A stretch of DNA of 62,263 bases from Lachnospiraceae bacterium. GTDB lineage: Bacteria; Bacillota; Clostridia; Lachnospirales; Lachnospiraceae. Both the position numbers and the translations under genes were made by a program. The stretch is from positions 1 to 62,263 of the forward strand of contig JAFSXC010000106.1 of NCBI GenBank assembly GCA_017450105.1. Reading direction: 5' to 3'. Numbering within the stretch: position 1 is the first letter of the stretch; each line of letters begins with the position of its first letter. Positions 27,787-36,538 of this stretch are shown piece after piece. Below the pieces are notes generated by a model. The model saw only the letters and a program-made list of their open reading frames with translations, made no database searches and was not told the origin of the DNA.

Positions 27787-29697
27787 ATGCCGAAATTTAG
27801 TGATCTGGATATGTATCTCTTGGGTACGGCGACTCATTATGATATCTATAAGAAAATGGGAGCCCATCCCGGAAAGAAGGGAAAACGCGAGGGTGTTTAT
27901 TTTGATGTCTGGGCGCCCCACGCCGAAGCCGTGTATGTGATCGGTGAATTTAACGACTGGAACGAGGAAGCGAATCCGATGGTGCATCTGACCCCGGAAG
28001 GGATCGGCATTCATGAATGCTTTGTTCCGGGAGCAAAGGTAGGACAGCTATATAAATATCTGATCCATACGAAGGACGGAAGAAAGCTGTATAAGGCCGA
28101 CCCTTACGCAAACTGGGCAGAGCTTCGTCCCGGAACAGCCTCCCGTATAGCAGACATCAACACCTTTGAATGGACGGATGAGGAGTGGATGAAGGCCAGA
28201 AGAGAAGGACCGGAGAATACCCAAAAGCCCATGGCCATCTATGAGGTTCATCCCGGCTCCTGGATGCGCCATCCCGGAAGAGACGACGATGGCTTCTATA
28301 CCTATCGGGAATTTGCGAAGGCGCTGACAAAATATGTGAAGTCCATGGGCTATACCCATGTGGAGCTGATGGGAATTTCCGAATATCCCTTTGACGGCTC
28401 CTGGGGCTATCAGGTGACCGGCTACTATGCTCCGACCTCGCGGTACGGTGCGCCGGAGGATTTTGCCTTCCTTGTGAATTATCTTCATACCCATAATATC
28501 GGAGTGATCCTGGACTGGGTTCCGGCGCATTTCCCACGGGATGCCCACGGTCTTGCGGATTTTGACGGACAGGCCTGCTATGAATATCCGGATCCCAGGA
28601 AGGGAGAGCATCCGGACTGGGGAACCAAGATCTTTAATTATGAACAGAACGAGGTAAAGAATTTCCTGATCGGCAGCGCCCTGCTGTGGGTGGAGCATTA
28701 TCATGTCGATGGTTTGCGCGTGGATGCCGTGGCCTCCATGCTGTATCTGGATTACGGGAAAAAGGACGGCCAGTGGGTTGCCAATAAATACGGCGGGAAT
28801 GAGAACCTGGAGGCCATCGAGTTCTTTAAGCATATCAATACGCTGATCCTCGGAAGAAACCGCGGGGCGATGATGATCGCCGAGGAATCCACGGCCTGGC
28901 CCATGGTGACCGGGAAAGTGGAGAATAACGGGCTGAATTTCAGCTTCAAATGGAACATGGGCTGGATGCATGATTTCCTTGATTATATGAAGCTGGATCC
29001 CTATTTCCGCAAGAACAATCATAACAAAATGACCTTCGCCATGAGCTACAACAGCGCCGAAAACTATATCCTGGTGCTGTCCCATGATGAGGTGGTACAT
29101 CTGAAATGTTCGATGCTGAACAAAATGCCCGGGCTGGAGGATGATAAATACCGGAATTTAAGAGTCGGCTACGCCTTTATGATGGGCCATCCCGGAAAGA
29201 AGCTCCTGTTCATGGGCCAGGAATTTGCCCAGTCCAGAGAGTGGAGCGAGGAGCGGGAGCTGGACTGGTTTGTGCTGCAGGATCCGCGGCATAAGCAGGT
29301 ACAGGAATGGGTCAGGGCTTTGCTTCATCTTTATCAGAAGCATCCCTGCATGTATGAGCTGGATACAGTCTGGAACGGCTTTGAATGGATCAATGCGGAC
29401 GATTGCGACCGTTCTATCTTCAGCTTTGTAAGAAAAAATTCTGACGGAAAGGATAATCTTCTTTTCGTCTGTAACTTTACGCCGATGGAACGCTCGGACT
29501 ACCGGGTCGGAGTCCCTGTCAAGGGCAGCTATAAGCTGGTGCTGGACAGCGATGATCCGAAGTACGGAGGTACCATCGCAAAGAAGAAAAAAACCTATAA
29601 GGCGAAAAAATCGCCCTGTGATAATCAGGAATACTCCTTTGATTATCCCCTGTCCCCGTACGGTGTAGCGGTCTTTGCCTTTTCCTATGTCTCATAA
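27787..29697 (+). CDS. glgB: 1,4-alpha-glucan branching enzyme (GH13)
   Basis: Introduces alpha-1,6 branches into glycogen or a similar alpha-glucan. The 636-residue protein has an N-terminal CBM48-like domain (YFDVWAPHAEAVYVIGEFNDWN). The GH13 barrel shows the four conserved regions: DWVPAHFP, DGLRVDAVASML with the nucleophile aspartate near 312, MIAEEST with the acid/base glutamate near 365, and LSHDEVVH. The substrate loop after the last region is HLKCSMLNKMPG rather than the common HGKGSLLNKMPG, a small change. GAGGAGGG precedes the ATG. No glgC, glgA or glgP lies nearby. Its 3' end overlaps the next gene by 11 bases. Confidence 0.95.
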   Translation: MPKFSDLDMYLLGTATHYDIYKKMGAHPGKKGKREGVYFDVWAPHAEAVYVIGEFNDWNEEANPMVHLTPEGIGIHECFVPGAKVGQLYKYLIHTKDGRKLYKADPYANWAELRPGTASRIADINTFEWTDEEWMKARREGPENTQKPMAIYEVHPGSWMRHPGRDDDGFYTYREFAKALTKYVKSMGYTHVELMGISEYPFDGSWGYQVTGYYAPTSRYGAPEDFAFLVNYLHTHNIGVILDWVPAHFPRDAHGLADFDGQACYEYPDPRKGEHPDWGTKIFNYEQNEVKNFLIGSALLWVEHYHVDGLRVDAVASMLYLDYGKKDGQWVANKYGGNENLEAIEFFKHINTLILGRNRGAMMIAEESTAWPMVTGKVENNGLNFSFKWNMGWMHDFLDYMKLDPYFRKNNHNKMTFAMSYNSAENYILVLSHDEVVHLKCSMLNKMPGLEDDKYRNLRVGYAFMMGHPGKKLLFMGQEFAQSREWSEERELDWFVLQDPRHKQVQEWVRALLHLYQKHPCMYELDTVWNGFEWINADDCDRSIFSFVRKNSDGKDNLLFVCNFTPMERSDYRVGVPVKGSYKLVLDSDDPKYGGTIAKKKKTYKAKKSPCDNQEYSFDYPLSPYGVAVFAFSYVS

Positions 29698-30871
29698 GGC
29701 GGCGGTTTTTCTTCTGGCAGCAGTTCTCTTTGCGGCAGCTTTGCCGTGCGGGGTCTGCGCAGAAGAACAGAACTGGTTTCCGGAGCCTTTTGTTTCAAAG
29801 GAGGATCCTTACGGCAGGAATACGGGGATCTATCTTCCTGCCAGTACCACGGATCAGGAGCTGAAGGCAGCTTTGCTTCTCCGCATGGAGCTGGGAGATG
29901 AGACCTGGAAGGAGGATATGCTTCTTCTGGGTACCTTTGATGCGCTTCCGGAGGGAAGAGAGAACCGCATCCTGGTTGCGAGTCTGCCGGATCTTCCGGA
30001 GGAAGCCAGACAGAAAATGCCCACAGAGTTTACCCTGCTTCATGAGCAGGGCCTTTGTTATACCTATGAGGATGAGAAGGGAACGGTTATGGTACTGACG
30101 GCAGATCAGGCTTCCTCCCTTCCCCTGTGTGCTTCCAGTCTTCTGGAGGAGGAGCTGCTTTCGAATACCGAAAACAGCTATGTCGTGATCGATATGAATA
30201 AGGAGCAGGAACAGGAGGAGACGGTTTCTACGGAAGCGGAGGAGTATCCCGAGGCGGAGCTGGATCTTTCCCTCTGGCCTTATCCGTTCAGCAGGGGAGG
30301 AAAGCTCCTTCCCTTATCCATTGTTTTTCCTGATAATATTTCAGATACGGAATTAAATCTTTTGGGAAGAGTTCTGGCCATGAAGGTGGGCAGGCTTTCT
30401 CCGGATACGGATATTACCGTGATCCGCTGGGAGGATGCCGAGAAGGATACAGGAAGAAATCAGATCGTCATCGGTCAGGGAGAGGACAACGGCTATCTGA
30501 AAAGGCTTCTGGGAAGCCAAGGGGATACAGATACCGGATGCATCCGGCTTATGAAAAAAGAGGAAGAGGATCAGGCGGTCCTGCTTCTGTACGGTAAGGA
30601 TGAAGAGACCCTGTCCTATGTTCTCCGGTTCCTGCGGGAGGAGGAGAATACAGACCGGCTGGAGGGGAACTGTTTAATGGTGGATGATCAGCTTCAGTAT
30701 ACTGCTGTCCGGCTGGAGTCATCGAACGAGGAGGCCGGGGAAGGAAGCAGCGCATCGGATGGAAGGGTTATGCTGGTGGTTATCATTGCTGCCGGCGTAC
30801 TGACCGCTACGGGTCTGGTACTTCTTGTCCTTTTCAGCATACGGGACAAAAAAAATGAAAAAAAAGTATGA
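29687..30871 (+). CDS. Membrane-anchored extracellular protein, BcsB-like
   Basis: A 394-residue protein with a signal peptide (AAVFLLAAVLFAAALPCGVCA), a large outside domain and one C-terminal membrane helix (MLVVIIAAGVLTATGLVLLVLF) with a basic tail. Two segments share a layout (PFVSKEDPYG.IYLPASTTDQEL..ALLL, and PFSRGGKLLP.IVFPDNISDTEL..LGR, each followed by a run ending in RILVAS or QIVIGQ). This resembles the repeated carbohydrate-binding/ferredoxin-like pattern of BcsB, the cellulose synthase partner. No BcsA-type synthase is in the window, so the role is inferred only. ATG 29687 is chosen. It overlaps glgB and, by 17 bases, the sortase gene. Confidence 0.6.
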   Translation: MSHKAAVFLLAAVLFAAALPCGVCAEEQNWFPEPFVSKEDPYGRNTGIYLPASTTDQELKAALLLRMELGDETWKEDMLLLGTFDALPEGRENRILVASLPDLPEEARQKMPTEFTLLHEQGLCYTYEDEKGTVMVLTADQASSLPLCASSLLEEELLSNTENSYVVIDMNKEQEQEETVSTEAEEYPEAELDLSLWPYPFSRGGKLLPLSIVFPDNISDTELNLLGRVLAMKVGRLSPDTDITVIRWEDAEKDTGRNQIVIGQGEDNGYLKRLLGSQGDTDTGCIRLMKKEEEDQAVLLLYGKDEETLSYVLRFLREEENTDRLEGNCLMVDDQLQYTAVRLESSNEEAGEGSSASDGRVMLVVIIAAGVLTATGLVLLVLFSIRDKKNEKKV

Positions 30872-31769
30872 AAAGCGGCTCCGGGCGCTGAATCGGAAAA
30901 AGCGCCGTGAGGAGATCGGAAGGCGGTCTTTGATCCGAATCCGGAACGTGTCTTTGGGCGTGCTTTTCATCGTTCTTCTTTTTCTGGTGGTGCTTCTGAT
31001 CCGGAATCTGTTTCTGGACGGTCGAAGCCGAAGCCGGATGGCAGAGCTTCAGAAATATGTTTCCGCGGACAACAGAAAAAACGGAACGGAAGAGCTGATA
31101 CCCACGGAAGAGGAAAAGCCGGTGGGCAAGAAGACAGAGAAGGAGACCGAAGCGGTACCGGAGGTAAGGAGGCGCGAGGAAGGAAGGCTTTTGCAGTATC
31201 AGCTTCTGTACCAGGAGAACAACGACCTGTGCGGATGGCTTCGGATCCCGGATACGGTGATCGATTACCCGGTGATGCATCGGGAAAATGACAATGACTT
31301 TTACCTTGCCCACGATTTCTCGAAGGAGGAGGATGTGAACGGGCTGCTGGTTCTGGATAAGCGCTGTGATCCGAATGGTACGGATGCAAATCTTCTGATC
31401 CACGGACACAATATGCGGTCCGGCTTTATGTTCGGTTCGCTGAAGGAATACAAGGATCCGGCGTATTTTGAGGCCCATCCCACGATCTGGTATGACACGC
31501 TTTATCATGAATATACCTATCGGATCGCGGCCGTGTTTCTCTCTTCTGTCGGGGAAGAGCGTGATAAGGATTTTGATTTCTATGACTATATCAATATTGA
31601 TACGGAAGAGGAGTTTTATGCCTATGTAAACGGGGCCAGAGAAGCATCTCTTTATGATACAAGGCTTACTCCCGTTTACGGTGACCAGCTTCTGACGCTG
31701 TCGACCTGCGATTATTCAAAGGAGGACGGGAGGCTTGTGATCGTGGCATTCCGACACCCCGGCCAGTAA
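30855..31769 (+). CDS. Class B-like sortase
   Basis: A membrane-bound transpeptidase, 304 residues, that would attach surface proteins to the cell wall or join subunits. A very basic N-terminus precedes one membrane helix (LGVLFIVLLFLVVLLIRNLFL) and a charged linker. The catalytic domain follows: GWLRIPDTVIDYPVMH, the histidine in LLIHGHNM, the cysteine in LLTLSTCDYS, and the arginine in LVIVAFRH. The insert between the barrel strands (GEERDKDFDFYDYINIDTEEEFYAYV) is typical of class B. ATG 30855 lies inside the previous gene. The following gene encodes a plausible substrate. Confidence 0.92.
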   Translation: MKKKYEKRLRALNRKKRREEIGRRSLIRIRNVSLGVLFIVLLFLVVLLIRNLFLDGRSRSRMAELQKYVSADNRKNGTEELIPTEEEKPVGKKTEKETEAVPEVRRREEGRLLQYQLLYQENNDLCGWLRIPDTVIDYPVMHRENDNDFYLAHDFSKEEDVNGLLVLDKRCDPNGTDANLLIHGHNMRSGFMFGSLKEYKDPAYFEAHPTIWYDTLYHEYTYRIAAVFLSSVGEERDKDFDFYDYINIDTEEEFYAYVNGAREASLYDTRLTPVYGDQLLTLSTCDYSKEDGRLVIVAFRHPGQ

Positions 31770-31784
31770 AAGAAAGGATACCGT

Positions 31785-33485
31785 TTGAAGGATCAGAGAA
31801 GGAAGTATCGTAATTTAAGACTGTTTGCCGGTATTTCATTGGTGATCCTTGCCCTTCTGGTGGCAAATGTCCCCGCCCCCTTTCGGGCAGATGAGCTGGA
31901 GAATACCATGGTTTCACCGGATGACCCGGGGATGACGGAGGCTTCAGAAGGAACGGAGAATGAAACCGGGACAGAGGCGTCCTCGGAATCGGAAACCGAA
32001 GGGGAAACGGAAACAGAGGCCGGGACGGAGACGGAAACGGAAACGGAGACGGAAACCGAGACAGAAACGGAGACCGAAGCCGGGAAACCCGGTGCTGCGG
32101 ATTATGATACCAGGACCATTACCGTGATCGATAATCGCGCGGATACAGAAAAAAAAGGAAAGACCACGGCAAGTGTTCCGAAGACCTATGCAAAGACTGT
32201 ATTTTTAAGGATCGAAAGCTCGGAGGGAAAGCAGATCAAGCCGCAGATCAATGAAAAATACGGGTATGACGGGATCAGTCCCTTTACGATGATTCTGGCT
32301 ACCGAGGATACGGGAGGGGCAGTGGTCTCGGATTTTGGTGAACGCTGTACCGTAACCATGGTCCCGCCGGATGACTATGCTGCTTCCAAAAAGGAGATCA
32401 GGCTCTACGGGGTGGAGCCGGACGGCTCGCTGGAGGAAATCTATACGGTGGAGGCGAAGACCACCAGCGGAGAAACCTACCTCATGTTCTCTACGGATCA
32501 TATGGGGGAATATGCATTTGTCCTGAATGAGAAAGAGAAAATGGATATTGAGACACAGGACGAGCGGGATGAAAAGGTGGGAACCGTCAGCTCACAGATC
32601 ATCTGGGACACGGCAGAGGTGGCGGGGACAACGCTGGTCATCGAGGACAACGAGGGAACCGACGATAAGAATACGGATATGATCCCGCTGCTGGAGGAGA
32701 CGGAGGAGTATGCGAATGCACAGCAGATGGGTTTCTATGATCTGTCTCTTGTGGACGGAGAAGAACAGGAAATCGGTTCCGACAGCTCCTATCGTGTCTA
32801 TGTTCATCTTCCGCTGCCCAGAGAAATGAAGCTTGACAGGGGGGAGATCGCGGCAGTCTATACCTATGCATTGCAGGCAGACGGAACGAAGAAGGCGGAA
32901 AAGGCGGAAATTGTGGATACCGGAACGGAGGGGGGTATACCCTATGTGGATTTTATTGCCACCCACTTTACGGAGTACACCGTTCTCTACGGAGAGATAA
33001 CGGAGGCTGCCAATGACGGTGCTTCTGCCGAGGGTCAGAATGCGCAGAATCAGCCGCCTCAGCCACAGTCGACTGCGGCGGAGTCCCAGACTGTGGTCGC
33101 CACGGTTCCTGCTTCAACCGAGAATACGACCGAAGCCGCGCAGCCTCAGAACGGACAGAATTCAACGCCGGCCCGGCCCGCTTCCACGGAGAATACGGCT
33201 TCGCCGGCAAATGGGGCGAATCCACAGAATACAGCCGCGGCTCAACCCGCTTCTACAGAGAATGCCGCTTCGACTGCAAGACCGGCTTCCACGGAAGCAA
33301 CGAACACTCAGACGACCGCCAATGCGCAGGGCAGCAGTTCGGAAAATCGCGGAAAAGTGGACATGCCGAAAACCGCGGATGCGACCACCTATCGCAATAT
33401 CCTGGTCATACTATTCCTTGCTGCCGGCTGTTTTCTTCTGGTGACCTGCATACCGGTCCGGAGAAAAAAGAGGGAGCAAAAGTAA
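31785..33485 (+). CDS. Sortase-anchored surface protein with MPKTA sorting signal
   Basis: A 566-residue wall-associated protein. It has an N-terminal hydrophobic segment (FAGISLVILALLVANVPAPF), then a Glu/Thr-rich low-complexity run, a globular middle with beta-rich Ig-like character (about 100-405), and a spacer with repeated PASTEN motifs. The end is MPKTAD (near 527), a hydrophobic helix (ILVILFLAAGCFLLVTCI) and a basic tail RRKKREQK. That is the classical sorting-signal layout with Met in place of Leu. Start is TTG 31785. It directly follows the sortase gene (15-base gap), which is the obvious partner. The ligand or role is not known. Confidence 0.88.
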   Translation: MKDQRRKYRNLRLFAGISLVILALLVANVPAPFRADELENTMVSPDDPGMTEASEGTENETGTEASSESETEGETETEAGTETETETETETETETETEAGKPGAADYDTRTITVIDNRADTEKKGKTTASVPKTYAKTVFLRIESSEGKQIKPQINEKYGYDGISPFTMILATEDTGGAVVSDFGERCTVTMVPPDDYAASKKEIRLYGVEPDGSLEEIYTVEAKTTSGETYLMFSTDHMGEYAFVLNEKEKMDIETQDERDEKVGTVSSQIIWDTAEVAGTTLVIEDNEGTDDKNTDMIPLLEETEEYANAQQMGFYDLSLVDGEEQEIGSDSSYRVYVHLPLPREMKLDRGEIAAVYTYALQADGTKKAEKAEIVDTGTEGGIPYVDFIATHFTEYTVLYGEITEAANDGASAEGQNAQNQPPQPQSTAAESQTVVATVPASTENTTEAAQPQNGQNSTPARPASTENTASPANGANPQNTAAAQPASTENAASTARPASTEATNTQTTANAQGSSSENRGKVDMPKTADATTYRNILVILFLAAGCFLLVTCIPVRRKKREQK

Positions 33486-33557
33486 AAATTATACAATAAC
33501 ATGTGAACTTTTTGTTAATAATTTATGGAAAACATAAGAATACAGCCTTGATTTATT

Positions 33558-33585
33558 TTGCAAAAAGTGATAAGTTCTTTATGTT
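33558..33585 (+). promoter_or_regulatory. Candidate promoter of the sugar transporter operon
   Basis: TTGCAA (33558-33563), 16-base spacer and TATGTT (33580-33585) is the best match in the AT-rich 130-base gap before the binding-protein gene. The boxes are imperfect, and TTGATT/TAAGTT slightly upstream is an alternative. Confidence 0.35.
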
Positions 33586-33615
33586 AGTAAAAAACTTTTT
33601 TTAAGGAGGAATCAT

Positions 33616-34887
33616 ATGAAAGGCAAAAAGATTTTATCCGTTGCCCTTGCCTGCGCAATGTCCATTTCGATGGCAGCTTGCGGCAACAACAACAACAGCG
33701 CTCCTGCGAGCAATGATGCAGCAGCGGCCCCCGCAGCGGATACTGCAGCTCCCGCAGCGGATACCGCGGCTCCGGCAGCAGATACTGCAGAAGCAGCAGC
33801 TCCTGCGGCTGATGCAGCAGAAGCAGAGGCTCCCGCTACCAGCGGCGGCGGCAAGGTAGGTATCTCCATGCCGACTCAGTCTCTTGAGCGTTGGAATCGT
33901 GACGGCTCCTATCTGGATGAGAAATTCAAGGAAGCCGGTTACGAAACATCCCTTACCTATGCTGATAACAAGATCGATCAGCAGGTGAAGGACATCGAAG
34001 GTCTGATCGCTGACGGTGTAAACCTTCTCGTAGTTGCTGCTGTTGACGGCGAGGCTCTTACTCAGGTTCTTGCAGGCGCTAAGGAAGCCAACATTCCGGT
34101 TATCTCCTATGACCGTCTGATCATGAACACCGATGCCATCAGCTACTATGTATCTTTTGATAACTATACTGTCGGTACTCTGCAGGGTCTCTTTGTTGTT
34201 GATCAGCTTGATCTTGACAACGCTGCCGGCCCGTTCAATATCGAGTTTACCGCCGGTGACCCGGCCGATAACAATGCCGGCTACTTCTTTAATGGTGCTT
34301 ATGACGTATTAAGCCCCTACATCGAAGAGGGCAAGCTTGTTGTTCAGTCCGGACAGACAAGCTTCGATCAGGTAGCCACTCCGCAGTGGGATACCAAGAA
34401 CGCTATGAACCGTTTCCAGAACATTCTGGGATCCAACTATCCGAACGGAACTACTCTTGATGTAGCTCTTTGCTCCAACGACTCTACTGCTCTTGGTGTT
34501 TCCCAGGCTATTGAGTCTGACTATTGGGGAAATGTTGAAGACGTTATCATTACCGGACAGGACGGTGACGAAGCGAACCTGGCGAACCTCGTAGACGGCA
34601 AGCAGACCATGACGGTTTACAAGGCTGTTGCGAACGAAGCTGTTGCTACCATCGACCTTGGTGTCGCGATCCTTAGCGGCCAGACTCCGGATGAAAGCCT
34701 GATCGCTGATGCGGGCTGGAGCTTCGACTGCGCTTATGATACAGAATCTTATGACAACGGAACCGGAATCATTCCTTCCTATCTGCTTGTTCCGACCGTT
34801 GTAACGAAGGACAACATGGTTGCTGAGCTGGTTGATACCGGATATTATACACAGGATGATGCCGGTTATCTCCATCCGGCAGGCTGA
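33616..34887 (+). CDS. chvE: Sugar ABC transporter substrate-binding lipoprotein, ChvE-type
   Basis: The extracytoplasmic receptor of a monosaccharide importer, 423 residues. A signal peptide ends in a lipobox (SMAAC), so the mature protein would be a lipoprotein. An alanine/proline/aspartate-rich spacer made of repeated APAADTA units follows (about 30-75). The periplasmic-binding domain then begins with KVGISMPTQSLERWNRDGSY, the hallmark of the ChvE/multiple-monosaccharide group, with ISYDRLI and ITGQDGDEANL later. AAGGAGG lies before the ATG. A hairpin after the gene probably lowers expression of the two downstream genes. Confidence 0.93.
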   Translation: MKGKKILSVALACAMSISMAACGNNNNSAPASNDAAAAPAADTAAPAADTAAPAADTAEAAAPAADAAEAEAPATSGGGKVGISMPTQSLERWNRDGSYLDEKFKEAGYETSLTYADNKIDQQVKDIEGLIADGVNLLVVAAVDGEALTQVLAGAKEANIPVISYDRLIMNTDAISYYVSFDNYTVGTLQGLFVVDQLDLDNAAGPFNIEFTAGDPADNNAGYFFNGAYDVLSPYIEEGKLVVQSGQTSFDQVATPQWDTKNAMNRFQNILGSNYPNGTTLDVALCSNDSTALGVSQAIESDYWGNVEDVIITGQDGDEANLANLVDGKQTMTVYKAVANEAVATIDLGVAILSGQTPDESLIADAGWSFDCAYDTESYDNGTGIIPSYLLVPTVVTKDNMVAELVDTGYYTQDDAGYLHPAG

Positions 34888-34925
34888 TCGTTGAAAAATA
34901 CGATTGAAAAATAAGCTCTAAATTC

Positions 34926-34957
34926 GGGCGGGGCAATTACTGGCTCCGCCCTCTTTT
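34926..34957 (+). terminator. Attenuating hairpin between the binding-protein and ATPase genes
   Basis: GGGCGGGGC pairs with GCTCCGCCC (one G-U), with an 8-base loop and a T5 tract. Placed between the receptor gene and the ATPase gene, it probably gives partial termination, keeping the receptor in excess over the membrane complex. Confidence 0.75.
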
Positions 34958-34983
34958 TCAATAATTTAGAGGAGGTATTTTTT

Positions 34984-36525
34984 TTGGCTGATTATATTTT
35001 GGAAATGAAGAGCATTACAAAGCTCTACCCCGGTGTAAAGGCGCTGGATAACGTTAACCTGCAGGTTGAACGCGGTGAGATCCATGCTCTGGTCGGTGAA
35101 AACGGTGCCGGGAAGTCCACATTGATGAACGTGCTATCCGGAACGATACCTCATGGGGAGTATACGGGGGATATCGTATACAACGGACAGGAATGCCAAT
35201 TTCATAACATTCATGATTCCGAAAAGCTTGGGATTGTTATTATCCACCAGGAGCTGGCTCTAATCCCTGAGCTTACCATAGCGGAAAACATGTTCCTTGG
35301 AAATGAAAGAAAGAATTCCTTCGGGAAGATAAACTGGAATGAAACATATAAACAGGCCAGCGAGCAGATGAAGCGTGTGGGTCTGAAGGAATCCTCCAAT
35401 GTTCTGATCAAGGACATCGGAACCGGAAAGCAGCAGCTTGTTGAGATCGCCAAGGCTCTTTCCAAAAACGTGAAGCTTCTGATTCTGGACGAGCCCACCT
35501 CTTCACTGAACGAAGAAGACTCCAAGATGCTTCTGGACATGCTTCTGGGCTTTAAGAAGGAGGGATTGACCTCGATCATCATTACCCATAAGCTGAACGA
35601 GGTTGCCTACTGCGCTGACCGGATCACAGTCGTACGTGACGGCTCGACGATCGAGACCATGGAAAATCCGAACCATGACATCGATGAAGAGCGGATCATT
35701 AAGGGAATGGTTGGTCGTGAGCTTACAGACCGCTATCCCGCCAGAGAGCATAAAATCGGAAAGGAAGTCCTGTTCCAGGTCAAGAACTGGGAGGTTTACC
35801 ATCCCGTCTATACCGAGAAGTGTATGGCGAAAAATATCAGCTTCGAGGTGCATAAGGGCGAGGTGGTCGGTTTCTCCGGACTGCAGGGTGCAGGCAGAAC
35901 CGAACTCATGATGTCTCTCTTCGGTAAGAGCTACGGAACCAAGATTTCCGGTCAGGAGTTCATTAACGGTCAGGAGGTTCATCTGAAAAATGAACATGAC
36001 GCCATCGAGCATGGCCTGGCTTATGCAACAGAAGACCGGAAGGTGAACGGACTGGTCCTGGAGGATTCCATCGCATGGAATACGACCATGGCCAAGATGA
36101 GCAAGATCAGTAAGCGCGGGATTATTGATGTCAATAAGGAAAACAAGGTAGCCAATGAGTATGTGGCGGCCATGAAGACGAAGACACCGAGCGTCCAACA
36201 GGCTGTCGGAAATCTTTCCGGTGGTAATCAGCAGAAGGTACTTCTGTCAAAGTGGATGTTCGCGGAACCGGATGTTCTGATCCTTGATGAGCCTACCCGT
36301 GGTATTGACGTCGGGGCGAAATATGAGATCTACGGCATCATCAACGATATGGTGGCTCAGGGCAAGGCTGTGATCATGGTTTCTTCTGAGCTTCCGGAAT
36401 TGCTCGGAATGTGTGATAATATCTATGTGATGAACGAGGGGCGTCTCGTGGGTACCTTTACCGCGGAGGATGCTACGCAGGAGAAGATCATGAGTGCGAT
36501 CCTGTCCTCAAAGGACAAGGCATAA
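34984..36525 (+). CDS. mmsA: Multiple-monosaccharide ABC transporter ATP-binding protein
   Basis: The ATPase of the importer, 513 residues with two fused nucleotide-binding domains, as in RbsA/XylG. Domain 1 has Walker A GENGAGKSTL, Walker B LLILDEPTSSL and Q-loop IIHQELALIPELT. Domain 2 starts with a less typical Walker A (GLQGAGRTEL) but has the signature LSGGNQQKVLLSKW and Walker B VLILDEPTRGIDVGA. The start is TTG with GAGGAGG about 8 bases upstream. It sits 13 bases before the permease gene. Confidence 0.95.
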   Translation: MADYILEMKSITKLYPGVKALDNVNLQVERGEIHALVGENGAGKSTLMNVLSGTIPHGEYTGDIVYNGQECQFHNIHDSEKLGIVIIHQELALIPELTIAENMFLGNERKNSFGKINWNETYKQASEQMKRVGLKESSNVLIKDIGTGKQQLVEIAKALSKNVKLLILDEPTSSLNEEDSKMLLDMLLGFKKEGLTSIIITHKLNEVAYCADRITVVRDGSTIETMENPNHDIDEERIIKGMVGRELTDRYPAREHKIGKEVLFQVKNWEVYHPVYTEKCMAKNISFEVHKGEVVGFSGLQGAGRTELMMSLFGKSYGTKISGQEFINGQEVHLKNEHDAIEHGLAYATEDRKVNGLVLEDSIAWNTTMAKMSKISKRGIIDVNKENKVANEYVAAMKTKTPSVQQAVGNLSGGNQQKVLLSKWMFAEPDVLILDEPTRGIDVGAKYEIYGIINDMVAQGKAVIMVSSELPELLGMCDNIYVMNEGRLVGTFTAEDATQEKIMSAILSSKDKA

Positions 36526-36538
36526 GGAGGCGTAATCT

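Noticed and set aside
29687..30871. Firm assignment as cellulose synthase subunit BcsB
   Set aside because: The resemblance is limited to layout and short patterns, and no BcsA-like synthase is in the window, so only BcsB-like is claimed.
31960..32090. Simple repeat of Glu-Thr codons as a CRISPR-like or mobile array
   Set aside because: It is an in-frame low-complexity segment of the surface protein with no spacer structure.
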